Shown: one piece after another, positions 11,986 through 22,440 of the stretch
Layout of the letters: each line of letters starts with the position of its first letter
Position numbering within the stretch: the first letter of the stretch is position 1
Assembly (NCBI GenBank): GCA_902728285.1
Contig: CACVBU010000910.1
Location: 1,058,157-1,122,156 of the forward strand
Length of the DNA stretch: 64,000 nucleotides
Direction: 5' to 3'
Source: Clytia hemisphaerica
Taxonomy: Eukaryota > Cnidaria > Hydrozoa > Leptothecata > Clytiidae
Program-made: the position numbers and the translations under genes
Notes under the pieces: model-generated
Seen by the model: only the letters and a program-made list of their open reading frames with translations
The model's database searches: none
What the model was told of the DNA's origin: nothing

Positions 11986-13052
11986 TTATATTTTTATCTG
12001 TGTGTAGTTTAGACAAAACTTTGCACAAAAAAATGGCTCGTTAACGTTTTCGCTTATCACATCAAGATATTCATAATGCTTACAGTCGTCATCTTTTATC
12101 AGATTTGAAATGAAATCATAGACTTTCTGAGCGCTGTCATAAATGATATCATCGGTGACATAAGCCCAAACCCACTCATGGCATCCACCACCCTTCTCCA
12201 TGACCTTTAACACCATAGTAGTAGATGAAAACTTTGTTGTGGGTGATAGCCAGATCACGAAAAACTAGAAAAACATTTAGGCATTTATATATATTGTTCA
12301 CCACAATTATCACTTTTAAATTTGTAAATTTCAATATCAGGGTAGAGATTTAGTAGACTTTCAACAACTGCTTTGTTGAAATTGAAATTGTGTTTTCTGT
12401 TATCAGACAGGTGATAAATATAAGAATGATGATGAGCAACAGTGTAGTGAAGAGAGAACTGCTTCTTGCTGGAGTGGGCATCCTGGGGCTCATATTTAGG
12501 AGACCCTGATATGTTTTCAGAAAAATCAATGACGGTCATTCTCAGTCTGGAATCTGTGTTTGAGGTAGTCTTTTGAATCAGCTAATAATTCATCATGGAC
12601 ACATTTCACATATTTTTGAGTATTCTCTCTGAAAGTCTGAGGTGAGTTCTTAAGCTGTTTTTTTTTTTTTTTGCAAATATATGACGTATTTTTTACAACA
12701 AATTGATTATAATTCAAAACGTCTCCTTCAGTCAGCTTGGGGATTTCAAAGTGTTTTTTGTTTCCACATTTGTTGCACTTTCCCTGAACACATTTAAGGG
12801 TCCAATAACCATTTCCTTCTTTACTGCAGGTGCATGAACCCAAATGGAATCGCTTGACTGACCACCATTACGTTTGGAATGACTCATTAGAGAATTGAGT
12901 TTCAGCCTGAAATTCAGACAAAGCTTGCACATACACATGACCTTTTCCTTATCAGTAGAGTCAGTGATGAAAAATGGTCTTAGGTAACTCAACAGACCGA
13001 GGCTGACATGAATTCCTCTTTCAGCAAGGATTTTTGTTTGCATTTTTCTCAC
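11986..13052 (-). pseudogene. Frameshifted transposase-like protein (FSEN / SDN / GHG family)
   Basis: Homologous blocks run in order on the minus strand but in alternating frames. They are a cysteine-rich region (VMCMCKLCLNFRLKLNSL; CSKEGNGYW; CVQGKCNKCGN), then VIDFSENISGSPKYEPQDAH, then NFNKAVVESLLNLYPDIEIY with KFKSDNCGEQY. A glycine block YYGVKGHGEG follows and continues as VDAMSGFG only after a shift, and finally CKHYEYLDVISE. I remember this Asp...Asp(SDN)...GHGKG arrangement from uncharacterised transposon-type proteins of cnidarians and arthropods; a nuclease/transposase role is inference. Frame changes near 12780, 12530, 12280 and 12215 show it is dead. Confidence 0.65.
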
Positions 13053-13129
13053 AGTACAAATTGAAACACGACGAGATACAACATATACTTTAGTACCCAG
13101 TGGGCACTACGACATCTTAAAATAGGTCG

Positions 13130-13345
13130 TCAAGACGTCCCCTTCGGACGTCGTATATTGATCTTAGTTTGAAAGACTTGGTAGACGTCTTGGCTCGACG
13201 TCTAACCAGACCTCTGCTTCACGATATCCTCAGAGACGTCTCCTTCAGACGTCCCGAAGATGTCGAGTATTGATCTTAGTTTGAAAGACTTGGTAGACGT
13301 CGAGTCAAGACGTCTCACCAGACTTCTGTTTCGCGATGTTGTCAG
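13130..13345. repeat. Two-copy ~112-bp repeat rich in GACGTC
   Basis: TATTGATCTTAGTTTGAAAG followed by ACTTGGTAGACGTC occurs at 13156 and 13268. Around it are many AGACGTC palindromes and paired phrases (CAGACCTCTGCTTC / CAGACTTCTGTTTC). The GACGTC palindromes make each unit self-complementary. Non-coding. Confidence 0.7.
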
Positions 13346-16258
13346 AGAGATCTTGTCTAGCTATCAGTCAGATGTATCAAATCAAAGAGGTCACTAATTT
13401 GGATATTGGTTTGTTCATAAACGTGCATAGATACTTAAGTAGACTACCTAAATGGATAAAAAAAGATATATGTACACTTTGCAATTACAGATTTGAAATT
13501 TTCTTCTTCTCTTTTTTAATGTAGTTAAAATGGTGCTAAAAATCTAAAAAGTCGTATGTTAGTTAAAAAAATAGGTACAGTTATCTCTTTTAATGTAGTT
13601 AAAATGGTTGCCAAAAATTTAAAAAGCCGTATGTTAGTTAAAAAAGTACTTATGTTAGTTAGGTACTATAATATGAAAATTATTTTTTTCCGTTGCTTTT
13701 TTTCTTTTCATACCGCGATCCATCTTTGGCATCCGGGGCATCTTTAAGAATGCCTTGAATGGCTTTCTTTGTTAGGTTATCATCTGCGTTCGTTTTGATT
13801 TTCTTGAACACGCAGTCTGAAAGAAAAGGGATAAATAAAGAAATAGTTAATGATCCATCTAATATAATAAAGCAGAGTAAGTAAATCTAATCCAGGAATC
13901 GAAATATATCTAAAATGATGTTCGCGCTTAAAATCCTTAATATGATGACTAAAGTGGTTTTTCGCTATAAGTAGGCTACACGTTTTTTTATAAGTGTGCA
14001 TAGGCTCGAATTTTGGAAAAACTTAATCATTGCTTGTGTATATTCTGAGCCTTAGTTTACAAAAAAATGCATAATTTGCAAAATACACTATCACAAAAGC
14101 ATATTTGAAACTCGAAAAATGCATTTTGCTAAGAAAATTACAAAAAATAAATTTAAAAGAACACCATTGATTGCTTGGTGGAGGTTTGGTAAATTTTGTT
14201 CGAAAGAAAGTTTGCTAACATTCAGTACTGCCACCATTGACGTCCCAATTAATTTTAGAAAGCACCGAATTGTCTGTTATTCTAAAACGAAAATGAATCA
14301 AACATTCTCTTTAGACTCGAAAAATATAAGCTTTTTTCTTCAATATAAATATTTTAAGGTGAGTTTTTGTCCGAAAGAGTTTAAAGGGGTAGGGAATGAG
14401 TTCTCTTCTGGTCAAAAGGTAATGCAGGGGGAGTAATATCAAGGATGAGAGAGTCGGCCATTTAACCGATGTCAATTGAATAAAAAGGCTTGAGATTATT
14501 CATCCGTTTCGATCACGTGATCAAAATTAAAAAATCTAATTGGTATTAATTTCACAGATACTTACACATGTAGTATCTTTTTTATGGTAGCTCTCAGATT
14601 AGGTCCACCAATATGCGACAAAGTTTTTTTTTAGAAGGTAAAATGAAAATCATGAATAAAGACAGTTTGTAAAAAAAGAATTTAGGCCCAGCAATCTTGT
14701 GTTGATTAACAGACGTGTCACTTTTTTAACAAGATTCCGCCAAAACAGATAACTAATTCAGATAAAAATCAACTGTGTTGCCTCTTAAGGAAAAATAACA
14801 CTCCAATGGTATTTTCTTTACTTCAAATAAAAAATACTAAGAAGGTCAATAGACTTACAAGGTTGATAAATTCTTCTTTTATATTTAAAGAAGCCTCAAA
14901 CTCCTCCAACTGCTCGATTGCTCATCACAATTAAGGAAGTCCGCAGAATATCCCTTAAATCCGTAACTCTATAGCTACGCGTCATTTTCACTTTTTCACT
15001 GTTTACTTGTTTAAAATTTTTCGAGATAAAAATTCAATGATTCTAGAATCTAAATTCATCCATTTTACTTAACTATTATACATAATGAGCCTCAAAAACG
15101 TAATTTCGTCATACTCTCAATTTGACCGGTTTTTGACGTATTGCATACGTATTTGTGATCAATCCTCACGATTTTTTTACTTTTCTTCAAAGCTGATACC
15201 ATTACCGAACGAATCACGTTTAGGTAGATGGTACCTGATCCCTTTATACCCTAAAATTTTAAGTTTCTTTATGAAAAAAATCGATACTTCTGTCTTTGCC
15301 GCGAATTTATCAACCCGTGCGCGCGCGGCCGCCGATCTACCTCGACGATAAAAGTAAGTATTTTATATATGCTTTCGAATGGTATATGATATGTAATATA
15401 AAGATATGACTTTGTGCATGCAAGAGTATCAATCAAAATTTGATGTAGTTGATTTCTATCAATTCACGCCTCAAACAGGGGTTTGACCAATTCTGCAGAC
15501 CCGAATATAAAAATCGTACCCAAGCTCTTTTCTAATCGGCCCAGGCCCTGGATTTGCTATGGACCAATCAGATGCGTTTAATTTTCGCGCTACATTCCTG
15601 ACGAAGGTAGAGCGGGAAAATAATTATTTATCAAACAAACCAAGCAGAGAGCAGAGGTTGGTAGCTATTAACAGATTAATTGAACCTGTTTAATCTGAAT
15701 AAGAAGCTATATTTTTGGTTTTGAGTGTAAGTATACTGATTGGTATATCTTCTGAGGTATGTATTTTCATTGGATTTATATCACTTGAGAATGTTGTGCT
15801 TTTCCAAATTTGTTTGGCTAGGGCGGATATGATAAAAAGGAGAACTTTGTTATTGGGTAAAGAAAGAGGGATCCCAAAATACAATAGTATTTTTACGTTT
15901 CAAATAATTAGCCATATGCCTTACAATCCCAAGAATTTCAACTTTAATGTTATAACTTTCATTTAGTCCAGGCTCCAGCAGTGAAGTAAGACTCATTTGT
16001 ATTCTTCTCTGGGCATCTGACTGAGAGACTAGGGATAGTACTTGGTTGAGCAATTATTCCCCAGTTAGTTCTCTCAATGGAAAAAAGTGTAATCTTTGAG
16101 ATCCAGCAATTCAGGAATAAAGTTTATGACTCTCTGAACGTAGTTATTTCAGTAGAAATAAGGGTTGGTTGGGTGGTAGACGGAAAACTTACCAAAGGCC
16201 TTCAGTCTCGAAGTCCACAAAAACCAGTCAAATCTTCAAACTGGTGTGGAGATGACCC
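13346..16258. other. No convincing gene; minor duplications
   Basis: At 13545-13650 the phrases AAAAGTCGTATGTTAGTTAAA and TTTTAATGTAGTTAAAATGG are duplicated. Several frames of 60-105 codons occur (for example 14119-14436 and 15085-15351), but none has a recognisable motif, compatible splice sites or unusual composition. I see no RNA gene. Confidence 0.4.
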
Positions 16259-16568
16259 TGGACACCGGCGTACATTGCGCAGTGGAGTCCGGTGGGCGTC
16301 CGGTGGGTGTACGGTGGTATTTTAGGTCAGATCGAAAACACCGTACAACACCACTGTACAGAATCCCACCATACACGGAATTGCCACCGTAGATTGTCCG
16401 ATATGGGAATTCAGAAACCTGATCGACTTCCCACGGTACAATGTATGGTGATATTTTTCGTGTACGGTGGGACAGGTACGGTGGTAAAAATAGGTTAGGC
16501 TCCACCCACCGTTCACCCACCGGACGCCCACCGGACTCCACCACGCAACGTACGGCGGTGTCCGGTGT
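16259..16568. mobile_element. MITE with long CGGTGG-rich inverted repeats
   Basis: The left arm GGACACCGGCGTAC then GTGGAGTCCGGTGGGCG is mirrored by the complement of the right arm across about 55-60 bases. The interior is also full of CGGTGG/CCACCG units, so the whole 310 bp can fold on itself. It sits about 100 bases upstream of the coiled-coil ORF and could affect that gene's promoter. Confidence 0.8.
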
Positions 16569-16668
16569 CTTGTGTGGAGTCACTTAGAATTTGATTTAAT
16601 TTATTGATTCTGTTTGATTAAGATATAATCTAAGAGACATTTTACAGGCGTTTTATAGAGAGAAGAAA

Positions 16669-17115
16669 ATGGGAAGATCTAAACAAGGACAAATCAACCG
16701 TAAATTAAACAAAAAGAAAAATTCAAAATTGCACAAGAAAAAAGTCAAGCAACAACTTGCTTTAGCCCAGATGAGATTGAACATTCAAAACCAAAATCAG
16801 AAAATTAGAGAAGAAAATCAGCAAATAAAATTTAAAAATATAGAGGTGGTGACTGAAAACATCAAAATCAAAGATCAAAGTGAAAAAATAAAAAATGAAA
16901 ATAATGAAATAAAAGATGAAAATGTCAAAATCAAGGGTGAGATCGTGAAGATCAACGATGAAAAATCTAAAGTTTTACATGAAAATACAAAAATAACAAA
17001 ATCTTTAAAGATCACTAAAAAAGAACTTCAAGATGTCAAGAAAAAACTTTATCATCATTCCGATTATTTGACCTCTGTTTCCAAAAAACATGCTACTGCT
17101 GAAAAAGATAAATAA
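16669..17115 (+). CDS. Lysine-rich coiled-coil protein or N-terminal half of kinase
   Basis: The 148-residue product starts MGRSKQGQINRKLNKKKN and is basic for about 35 residues. It then forms a long repetitive coiled coil (KIREENQQIKFKN, IKDENVKIKGEIVKI, KVLHENTKITKS) with K-I-x-x-E-N periodicity from about 35 to 125. It ends in KKHATAEKDK and a stop. The downstream kinase ORF overlaps it by 26 bases in the +1 frame. From memory, cnidarian kinases of this type often carry an N-terminal coiled coil, so this is probably the first half of a single coiled-coil/kinase protein. The halves would be separated by a one-base frameshift or by +1 translational shifting. The start is the first ATG, shortly after a TTTTACAG that could be a splice acceptor. 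Confidence 0.6.
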   Translation: MGRSKQGQINRKLNKKKNSKLHKKKVKQQLALAQMRLNIQNQNQKIREENQQIKFKNIEVVTENIKIKDQSEKIKNENNEIKDENVKIKGEIVKINDEKSKVLHENTKITKSLKITKKELQDVKKKLYHHSDYLTSVSKKHATAEKDK

Positions 17116-17860
17116 ATCTTTCAATACCAAGCAAAATGAACTTTCTGAAGATGTTGTTCAGGTTTCTGAAAATAAACTTGGTGAGGGGACATTTGGTAAG
17201 GTTGTCGTTGGTTGTATGACCCAGCTTGGTATAAATTGTGCTATTAAGTCAGGGAAGAAACATTTTGATGCATATTGTGAAGCTACTTTCCTTCAAAGAC
17301 TGCAAGGGTCAAGGTTTTTCCCATATTTGTTCGGAATTTTCAATAACATGCTTGTTATGGAGTACATTTGTTTTTCTGATGGCGCGCTAACTATTTATAA
17401 AGCCAGAATTGATCATTTGTTTAACCAAGAATCATGGACAAAGATTTGCTACCAAATGTTTAAGGCACTTGTCTATATTCACCGTAAAGGATTCTTACAC
17501 AATGATATTAAAAGCAATAATATTTTGTTACGATCAGATTCTACTCCAGTTATAATAGATTTTGGAAAATCCACTCTGCGCTCTCAACCTCAAGAATATA
17601 GACTTACAAGTGAACAGAAAGAGCGTTATAATGTGAGGTACCCACTTTTAGCTCATGAACTAAGGAATGGTTCTGGTTTGAAAACATCTACAAGGACAGA
17701 CATTTTTTCTCTTGGTTTTGTTTTCAATTTTGTTGCTGATAAGGAAAATATGCTGTTGCAAGGTTTACAGAAGTCAATGCAAGAGATTTGCCCAGCCAAG
17801 AGAATTACTTCCCCTCTTATTTTAAAGGAATTTCAACACTGGGAGAGTAAACTTGTGTAA
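17090..17860 (+). CDS. Protein kinase with HND catalytic loop
   Basis: The 256-residue frame contains a complete, small kinase fold. It has a glycine loop GEGTFG (31-36), ATP-binding Lys in CAIKS (53), helix-C Glu in YCEATF (64), and catalytic loop HNDIKSNN (137-144). The Arg of the usual HRD motif is Asn, while catalytic Asp139, Lys141 and Asn144 are kept. DFG is at 157-159, an AHE replaces the usual APE (188-190), and the helix-F Asp lies in TDIFSLG (204). Key residues are present, so activity is plausible; substrate unknown. It has no introns. The ATG at 17090 lies inside the preceding coiled-coil ORF, so the true start may be fused to it. The paralogue at 54170-55045 shares HND, AHELRN and TDIFS. 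Confidence 0.7.
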   Translation: MLLLKKINKSFNTKQNELSEDVVQVSENKLGEGTFGKVVVGCMTQLGINCAIKSGKKHFDAYCEATFLQRLQGSRFFPYLFGIFNNMLVMEYICFSDGALTIYKARIDHLFNQESWTKICYQMFKALVYIHRKGFLHNDIKSNNILLRSDSTPVIIDFGKSTLRSQPQEYRLTSEQKERYNVRYPLLAHELRNGSGLKTSTRTDIFSLGFVFNFVADKENMLLQGLQKSMQEICPAKRITSPLILKEFQHWESKLV

Positions 17861-18019
17861 TTTTTAAAACATTTTCAATGGACATGATTAGCCTAAAAGC
17901 TCAGACAATTTTATTTCATCAAACATTTTCAAATTTTGAATAGTGGTTCACGAAGGCAAGTTATTGCAAGGCTTTCCTTTTTTATTTTAATAGCTTTCAA
18001 GGTTTCTCTTTGATCTTTC

Positions 18020-19290
18020 TTCAGATTACGTAGTGGTTCCATGGTCATCACTTGTGGTGGCAAGAATAGGCATGGTCATTTCGATGGCAAGCTTTACGTA
18101 ATTTCAAGGTTTCCTTTTTTTATTTTAATAACTTTCAAAGGTTTCTCTTCATTTTTTCTCCAGAATAATTTTTCTTTGAAATTACGTAGTGGTTCATGGT
18201 CACCATTCGTGGTGGCAAGAATAGGCACGGTCATTTCGATGGCAAGCTTTACGTAATTTCAAGGTTTCCTTTTTTTTATTTTAATAAATTGCCGAGTTTC
18301 TCTTTGATTTTTCTCCAGAATAATTTTTCTTTCAAATTACGTAGTGGTTCATGGTCATCACTTGTGGTGGCAAGAATAGGAACGGTCATTTCGATGGCAA
18401 AATTTACGTAATTTCAAGGTTTCCTTTTTTTATTTTAATAACTTTCAAGGTTTCTCTTCATTTTTTCTCCAGAATAATTTTTCTTTCAAATTACGTAGTG
18501 GTTCATGGTCACCATTCGTGGTGGCAAGAATAGGCACGGTCATTTCGATGGCAAGCTTTACGTAATTTCAAGGTTTCCTTTTTTTATTTTAATAACTTTC
18601 AAGGTTTCTCTTCATTTTTTCTCCAGAATAATTTTTCTTTCAAATTACGTAGTGGTTCATGGTCACCATTCGGGGTGGCAAGAATAGGCACGGTCATTTC
18701 GATGGCAAGCCTTACGTAATTTCAAGGTTTCCTTTTTTTATTTTAATAACTTTCAAGGTTTCTCTTCATTTTTTCTCCAGAATAATTTTTCTTTCAAATT
18801 ACGTAGTGGTTCATGGTCACCATTCGTGGTGGCAAGAATAGGCACGGTCATTTCGATGGCAAGCTTTACGTAATTTCAAGGTTTCCTTTTTTTATTTTAA
18901 TAAATTTCAGAGTTTCTCTTTGATTGTTCTCCAGAATAATTTTTCTTTGAAATTTGGTTCAAGGCAAGGTCATTTCGATGGCAAGCTTTACGTAATTCAA
19001 AGGTTTCCCTTTTTTAATAATTACTTTGTTCAAGGTTTCTCTTTGATTTTTCTCACAAATATGATTTTTTTTAATTACATTGTGGCTCAGTAAGGTTATT
19101 TAAATGGCAAGCTTTACACAATTTCAAAGTTTTTATGGGTTATTAATATAAATTTTCAAGGTTCTCACATTGAAATCCTTAAACCTCATATTCTTAAATT
19201 ACATAGTGGTTCAGATTCTTCACTTGCGGTGGCAAGACTAAGCATGGTCATTATGATGGCAGGCTTTATGTAATTTCAAGTTTTTCATTT
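18020..19290. repeat. 154-155-bp tandem array downstream of kinase
   Basis: Six near-identical units start at 18041, 18196, 18351, 18505, 18659 and 18813. Degenerate copies lie on both sides (about 17940, 18960, 19090, 19210). Each unit holds TTACGTAGTGGTTCATGG, GGTGGCAAGAATAGGCACGG, TTTACGTAATTTCAAGG and TTTTTTCTCCAG. AAATTACGTA and TACGTAATTT flank the central part as an inverted repeat. Most units also contain CACCA-TTCG-TGGTG, a five-pair hairpin with a TTCG loop. Because the period is not a multiple of three, the 60-71-codon frames in each unit are not a protein. Confidence 0.85.
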
Positions 19291-19299
19291 TTTCATTAA

Positions 19300-19883
19300 A
19301 ACCTTTTCAAGGCTGTCTTTGGTTTGGTTCATAAAGGCGTTTAATTTCCTTGGCCTCTTTTATCAAGTACTGTATTTTAGTTGTTTAACTGATATTTCTA
19401 TTTCCTTAGTAAATTAGTTTTTTTTCAATTTTGCATCATTTAAGTTTAAAATTTCGAAAGTTCAGTAGTAATTTCTATTTAAAGTTTTGATTAATGTATT
19501 TATTTATATATTTATTCATATAAAGATATCAAAATAGTATAGTGATTTGGTATTTAGAAAGATTTTTTGGTAAAATTATTCACATTTTCATAAGCTAAGA
19601 ACCATTCATAAGTTTTCTTCCTTCAGCCCTTTTCCTGTCAAAAGAAAATTCCAGTTTCATCTCGTTTGAAAATTCAAATTACAAGGCTGTCTTAGTTACT
19701 CATTCTTACTTAGTTTCTAGTCGAGGGGGAAGCAAGTTTAAAATCTTCCAAAAGAATAAACTATTTAGGGGTTCTATATATTTCAGAAACCTGAAATAGT
19801 AACCCTTCTATTGATATATTTCACTTTCTGGTATTTATTTGTTCATTTACTCAGATAAAAGAATCACAGAATAAACTTGCATC
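19300..19883. other. No gene seen; presumed upstream region of the long gene
   Basis: AT-rich sequence between the tandem array and the ATG at 19884. No repeat or exon is evident. Confidence 0.4.
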
Positions 19884-22021
19884 ATGTCAAAGTCAAAGTC
19901 CATTGTTGGCCCAGTGGCATGTGGATTTATGGGAACTGTCATGTTCCAGCTTAATGTGGCTGATGCAAATAAAAGTTTTAAAAAGTTAAGCACTACTGAA
20001 ATATCTCAGAAATTGAAAGCCCAGTTCGAGGAATTTCAAAACCTTTTCCAAAGTAGCAAGATTCAAAATATTGGTTATGCATGGTATAGAGCAAATGTAG
20101 ACAAAATTAAAGGGGTTATGCAAACAATAGGAAAAGCTTTTTTTTTTTTTTTTTTTTTATTTTATTTATTTGATAAAGCAGGTTAAAAAAACGCAGACTA
20201 AGCTGATGTGGACCTGCAACTAAGGACTATATTACAAATGAAAAATAGTTAAAATGTATTAAAATTATGTATATGCTGTAAATAGAGATAAAAGAATTAT
20301 TAGTGCAGAGATTTCTGAAGGATAGTTAACCAGAGAAAAAAAGTAAGCTTGATAAGCTTATGTGGCTTAAGTGAGATTTAGTTTTGTTATAGGAGTTAAT
20401 TAGAACTAGACTTGAGCTAACCTAATGTAACCTATGAGTCATAAAAACCTACGCATGTGCAATATAAAATTAAAAGCTATGTATCTAAAAAAATAAATAA
20501 AATTCTAAAATCTAGGTCATCAAAGTGAGATAGGGAAATTAAGCAAACGAATTGTTTTGTTTACCAAGAATATAGCTAAGATAGGACTTCAAAGTTTATG
20601 TTTCATATTCAAAGAATTTAATGTAACGCAAAGTTCATGGGAAATGATGTGTAAGTTGTTTGATAAAGATTAACTAAATAAATACATAGTCATCTCTAAT
20701 ATGTATGAATTATATATGTAAAAGAAAATTTATTGATCTTATCTTTAAAATTTTTCAATTTATTCCTAAAGATGTCAAATTTTGATACATTTGTAAGTTC
20801 ATTCGGCATTGCATTCCATATCTTGGAAGCTCTAACAACAAAAGTATTTTGATTTGTTGTTTTGAATTGTTTAGCAATTTTTACTTGATTGTCCCTCCGT
20901 TGAGGAGTAGATTTTGAGTTCAAAATACAAAACATATTTGATAGTTCTGAATCAATATTTCTGTAAAATATTTTGTGCATAAGACATAACAGTCTTCGTT
21001 TATACAAATATTCAACACTCATCCATCCAGCTGCCTTTAGTACCTCATCGTCAGACAAATGGTCAGGTGGTTGGAATATTCGTCTAGCAGCTCGTACGTG
21101 CAGAATTTCTAGCTTTTTCAAGATAACATTATTGTTGCCCCATACTGTTATATTATAAGTAACGGATGGGATAATCGTTGCAAAGTAAAATTTTGACATG
21201 ACAACATTACCAAGAATAACCATACGTTTCAACATTTTGATTTTTGTGCGATAGCGCTTTTCGTTTTTATCAATTTGTACTCTCCAGGATAAGGAATCAT
21301 CAATGGTGGTTCCCAAAACCTTCTGGTGATCCACAATTTCAAGATTTCTTTCATTCATGGTGATGTTCTGCAGTGGACCAATAAATTTACGTTTGGAGAT
21401 GATCATGATTTTCGTTTTTCCAGGATGAATTATCATTCCATTCAAAGCTGACCAATTGTGCAGTTTATTGGCAGCTGCTTGGATTCTGTAGTATCGTCAG
21501 CAAACATTTCCGTTTCATCTTGATTCTCATCCTCAAGAGTATCGTCTGATTTTGTTGCATCTGGAAGGTCATTCGCATGGTAGGAATAGCATCTAGGGCC
21601 TAAGATGGAGCCCTGTGGCTTCAGCTGAGAAAAAGCAGAACATTTTGAGTTCGTTTGGGAAGAGTGCTTGGGCTAGTGTCACAGATAAAATGAAAGAGAA
21701 ACATGACATTTTCCATTGCAATGAATGTTTGAAAAAGTATGCTGAAGTTTTAAGGTTGTTTCCAGTAAGGAAAATGAACTTGGTAGGCCAGAGCCAAGCA
21801 AAGAAATTTGGACTAAAGAAAGAGAAAGAGGAAGTTGTAAAGAAGATTGCACAGGAAAAAGTAAAGGAGCTAAACAAAGAGTTTATGAAAAAGTATAATT
21901 GGAAATTTGGAAAGGCAGCAGGTATACAGAGTGAAGGAGAATTGAAGAACAACGAGAGAAAATCTTACATGAAAGCAAAGAAAGACATTGAAAAATCATG
22001 GAAAAAAACATCAGTGATGAG
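19884..22021 (+). pseudogene. First exon of the long gene, split by a LINE
   Basis: The ATG at 19884 opens MSKSKSIVGPVACGFMG and runs to 20137, where a poly-T tract begins. Compatible basic, charged coding sequence resumes at about 21621 (EKKQNILSSFGKSAWASV, KHDIFHCNECLKKYAEVL). It ends at a donor at 22021 (ATGAG|GTTTGA) that matches the next exon in phase. The two halves probably formed one exon before the LINE inserted. GGAAAAGC before the poly-T and GAAAAAGC after the element look like an imperfect target-site duplication. The frames on both sides do not rejoin cleanly. I do not recognise the encoded domain; the single CNEC pair is not enough for a zinc finger. Confidence 0.5.
20138..21620 (-). 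mobile_element. 5'-truncated non-LTR retrotransposon (LINE)
   Basis: On the minus strand the RT begins at the fingers/palm motif PQGSILGP, just at 21616. It passes the catalytic block EMFADDTT (about 21505), then shifts frame into the 249-residue ORF 21445-20696. That ORF has HPGKTKIMIISK, DHQKVLGTTIDDSLSW, SVTYNITVWG and RAARRIFQPP, a thumb/C-terminal region typical of CR1/jockey-type LINEs. About 500 bases of 3' UTR and a poly-A tail (poly-T on + at 20139-20160) follow. 5' truncation plus a poly-A tail is the standard signature of target-primed reverse transcription. It lies inside a host exon. Confidence 0.85.
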
Positions 22022-22440
22022 GTTTGAATCCATATTTTTGTAACAAAAGCAGCTAAAAACTGTATTAAGCTTAATATTGAGCTATCTATTATTTTTAAAC
22101 AATAGGAGAAGACTACTGACAGTCTTAAAAAATTAAGCAATTACTTGAAATTAGCCAAACTATTTAATTTTGATTTGAAATCTTTATCGAATCTTTTAGT
22201 ACCATGAATTTTCTAATTTTCAATTTTTTTGGAAGTTATATTATTCAAGATGCTGTAGGGGGGGATGTTACTTCTGTTACTTTCCTTTGTCCAAGAAAAC
22301 AAGGTTAGAAAAGTGGATAATTTTGAAGAAAGAAAATGTGACAATTGGTTGTCAGGTTTGTGTGAGTTTTGAGTCAATACAGCTCTAATATTATAAACTT
22401 GATTTTCTAGAATTCTACGTTATCTACTTTGTTGATTTAG

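Noticed and set aside
14119..14436. 105-codon frame MHFAKKITKNKF...
   Set aside because: Composition matches surrounding AT-rich DNA; no domain, acceptor or donor.
18041..18841. Five 60-71-codon frames in register with the tandem repeats, all reading MV(I/T)xxGGKNRHGHFDGK
   Set aside because: The period is 154-155, not a multiple of three, and every frame is just one repeat unit; no splice or regulatory support for a protein.
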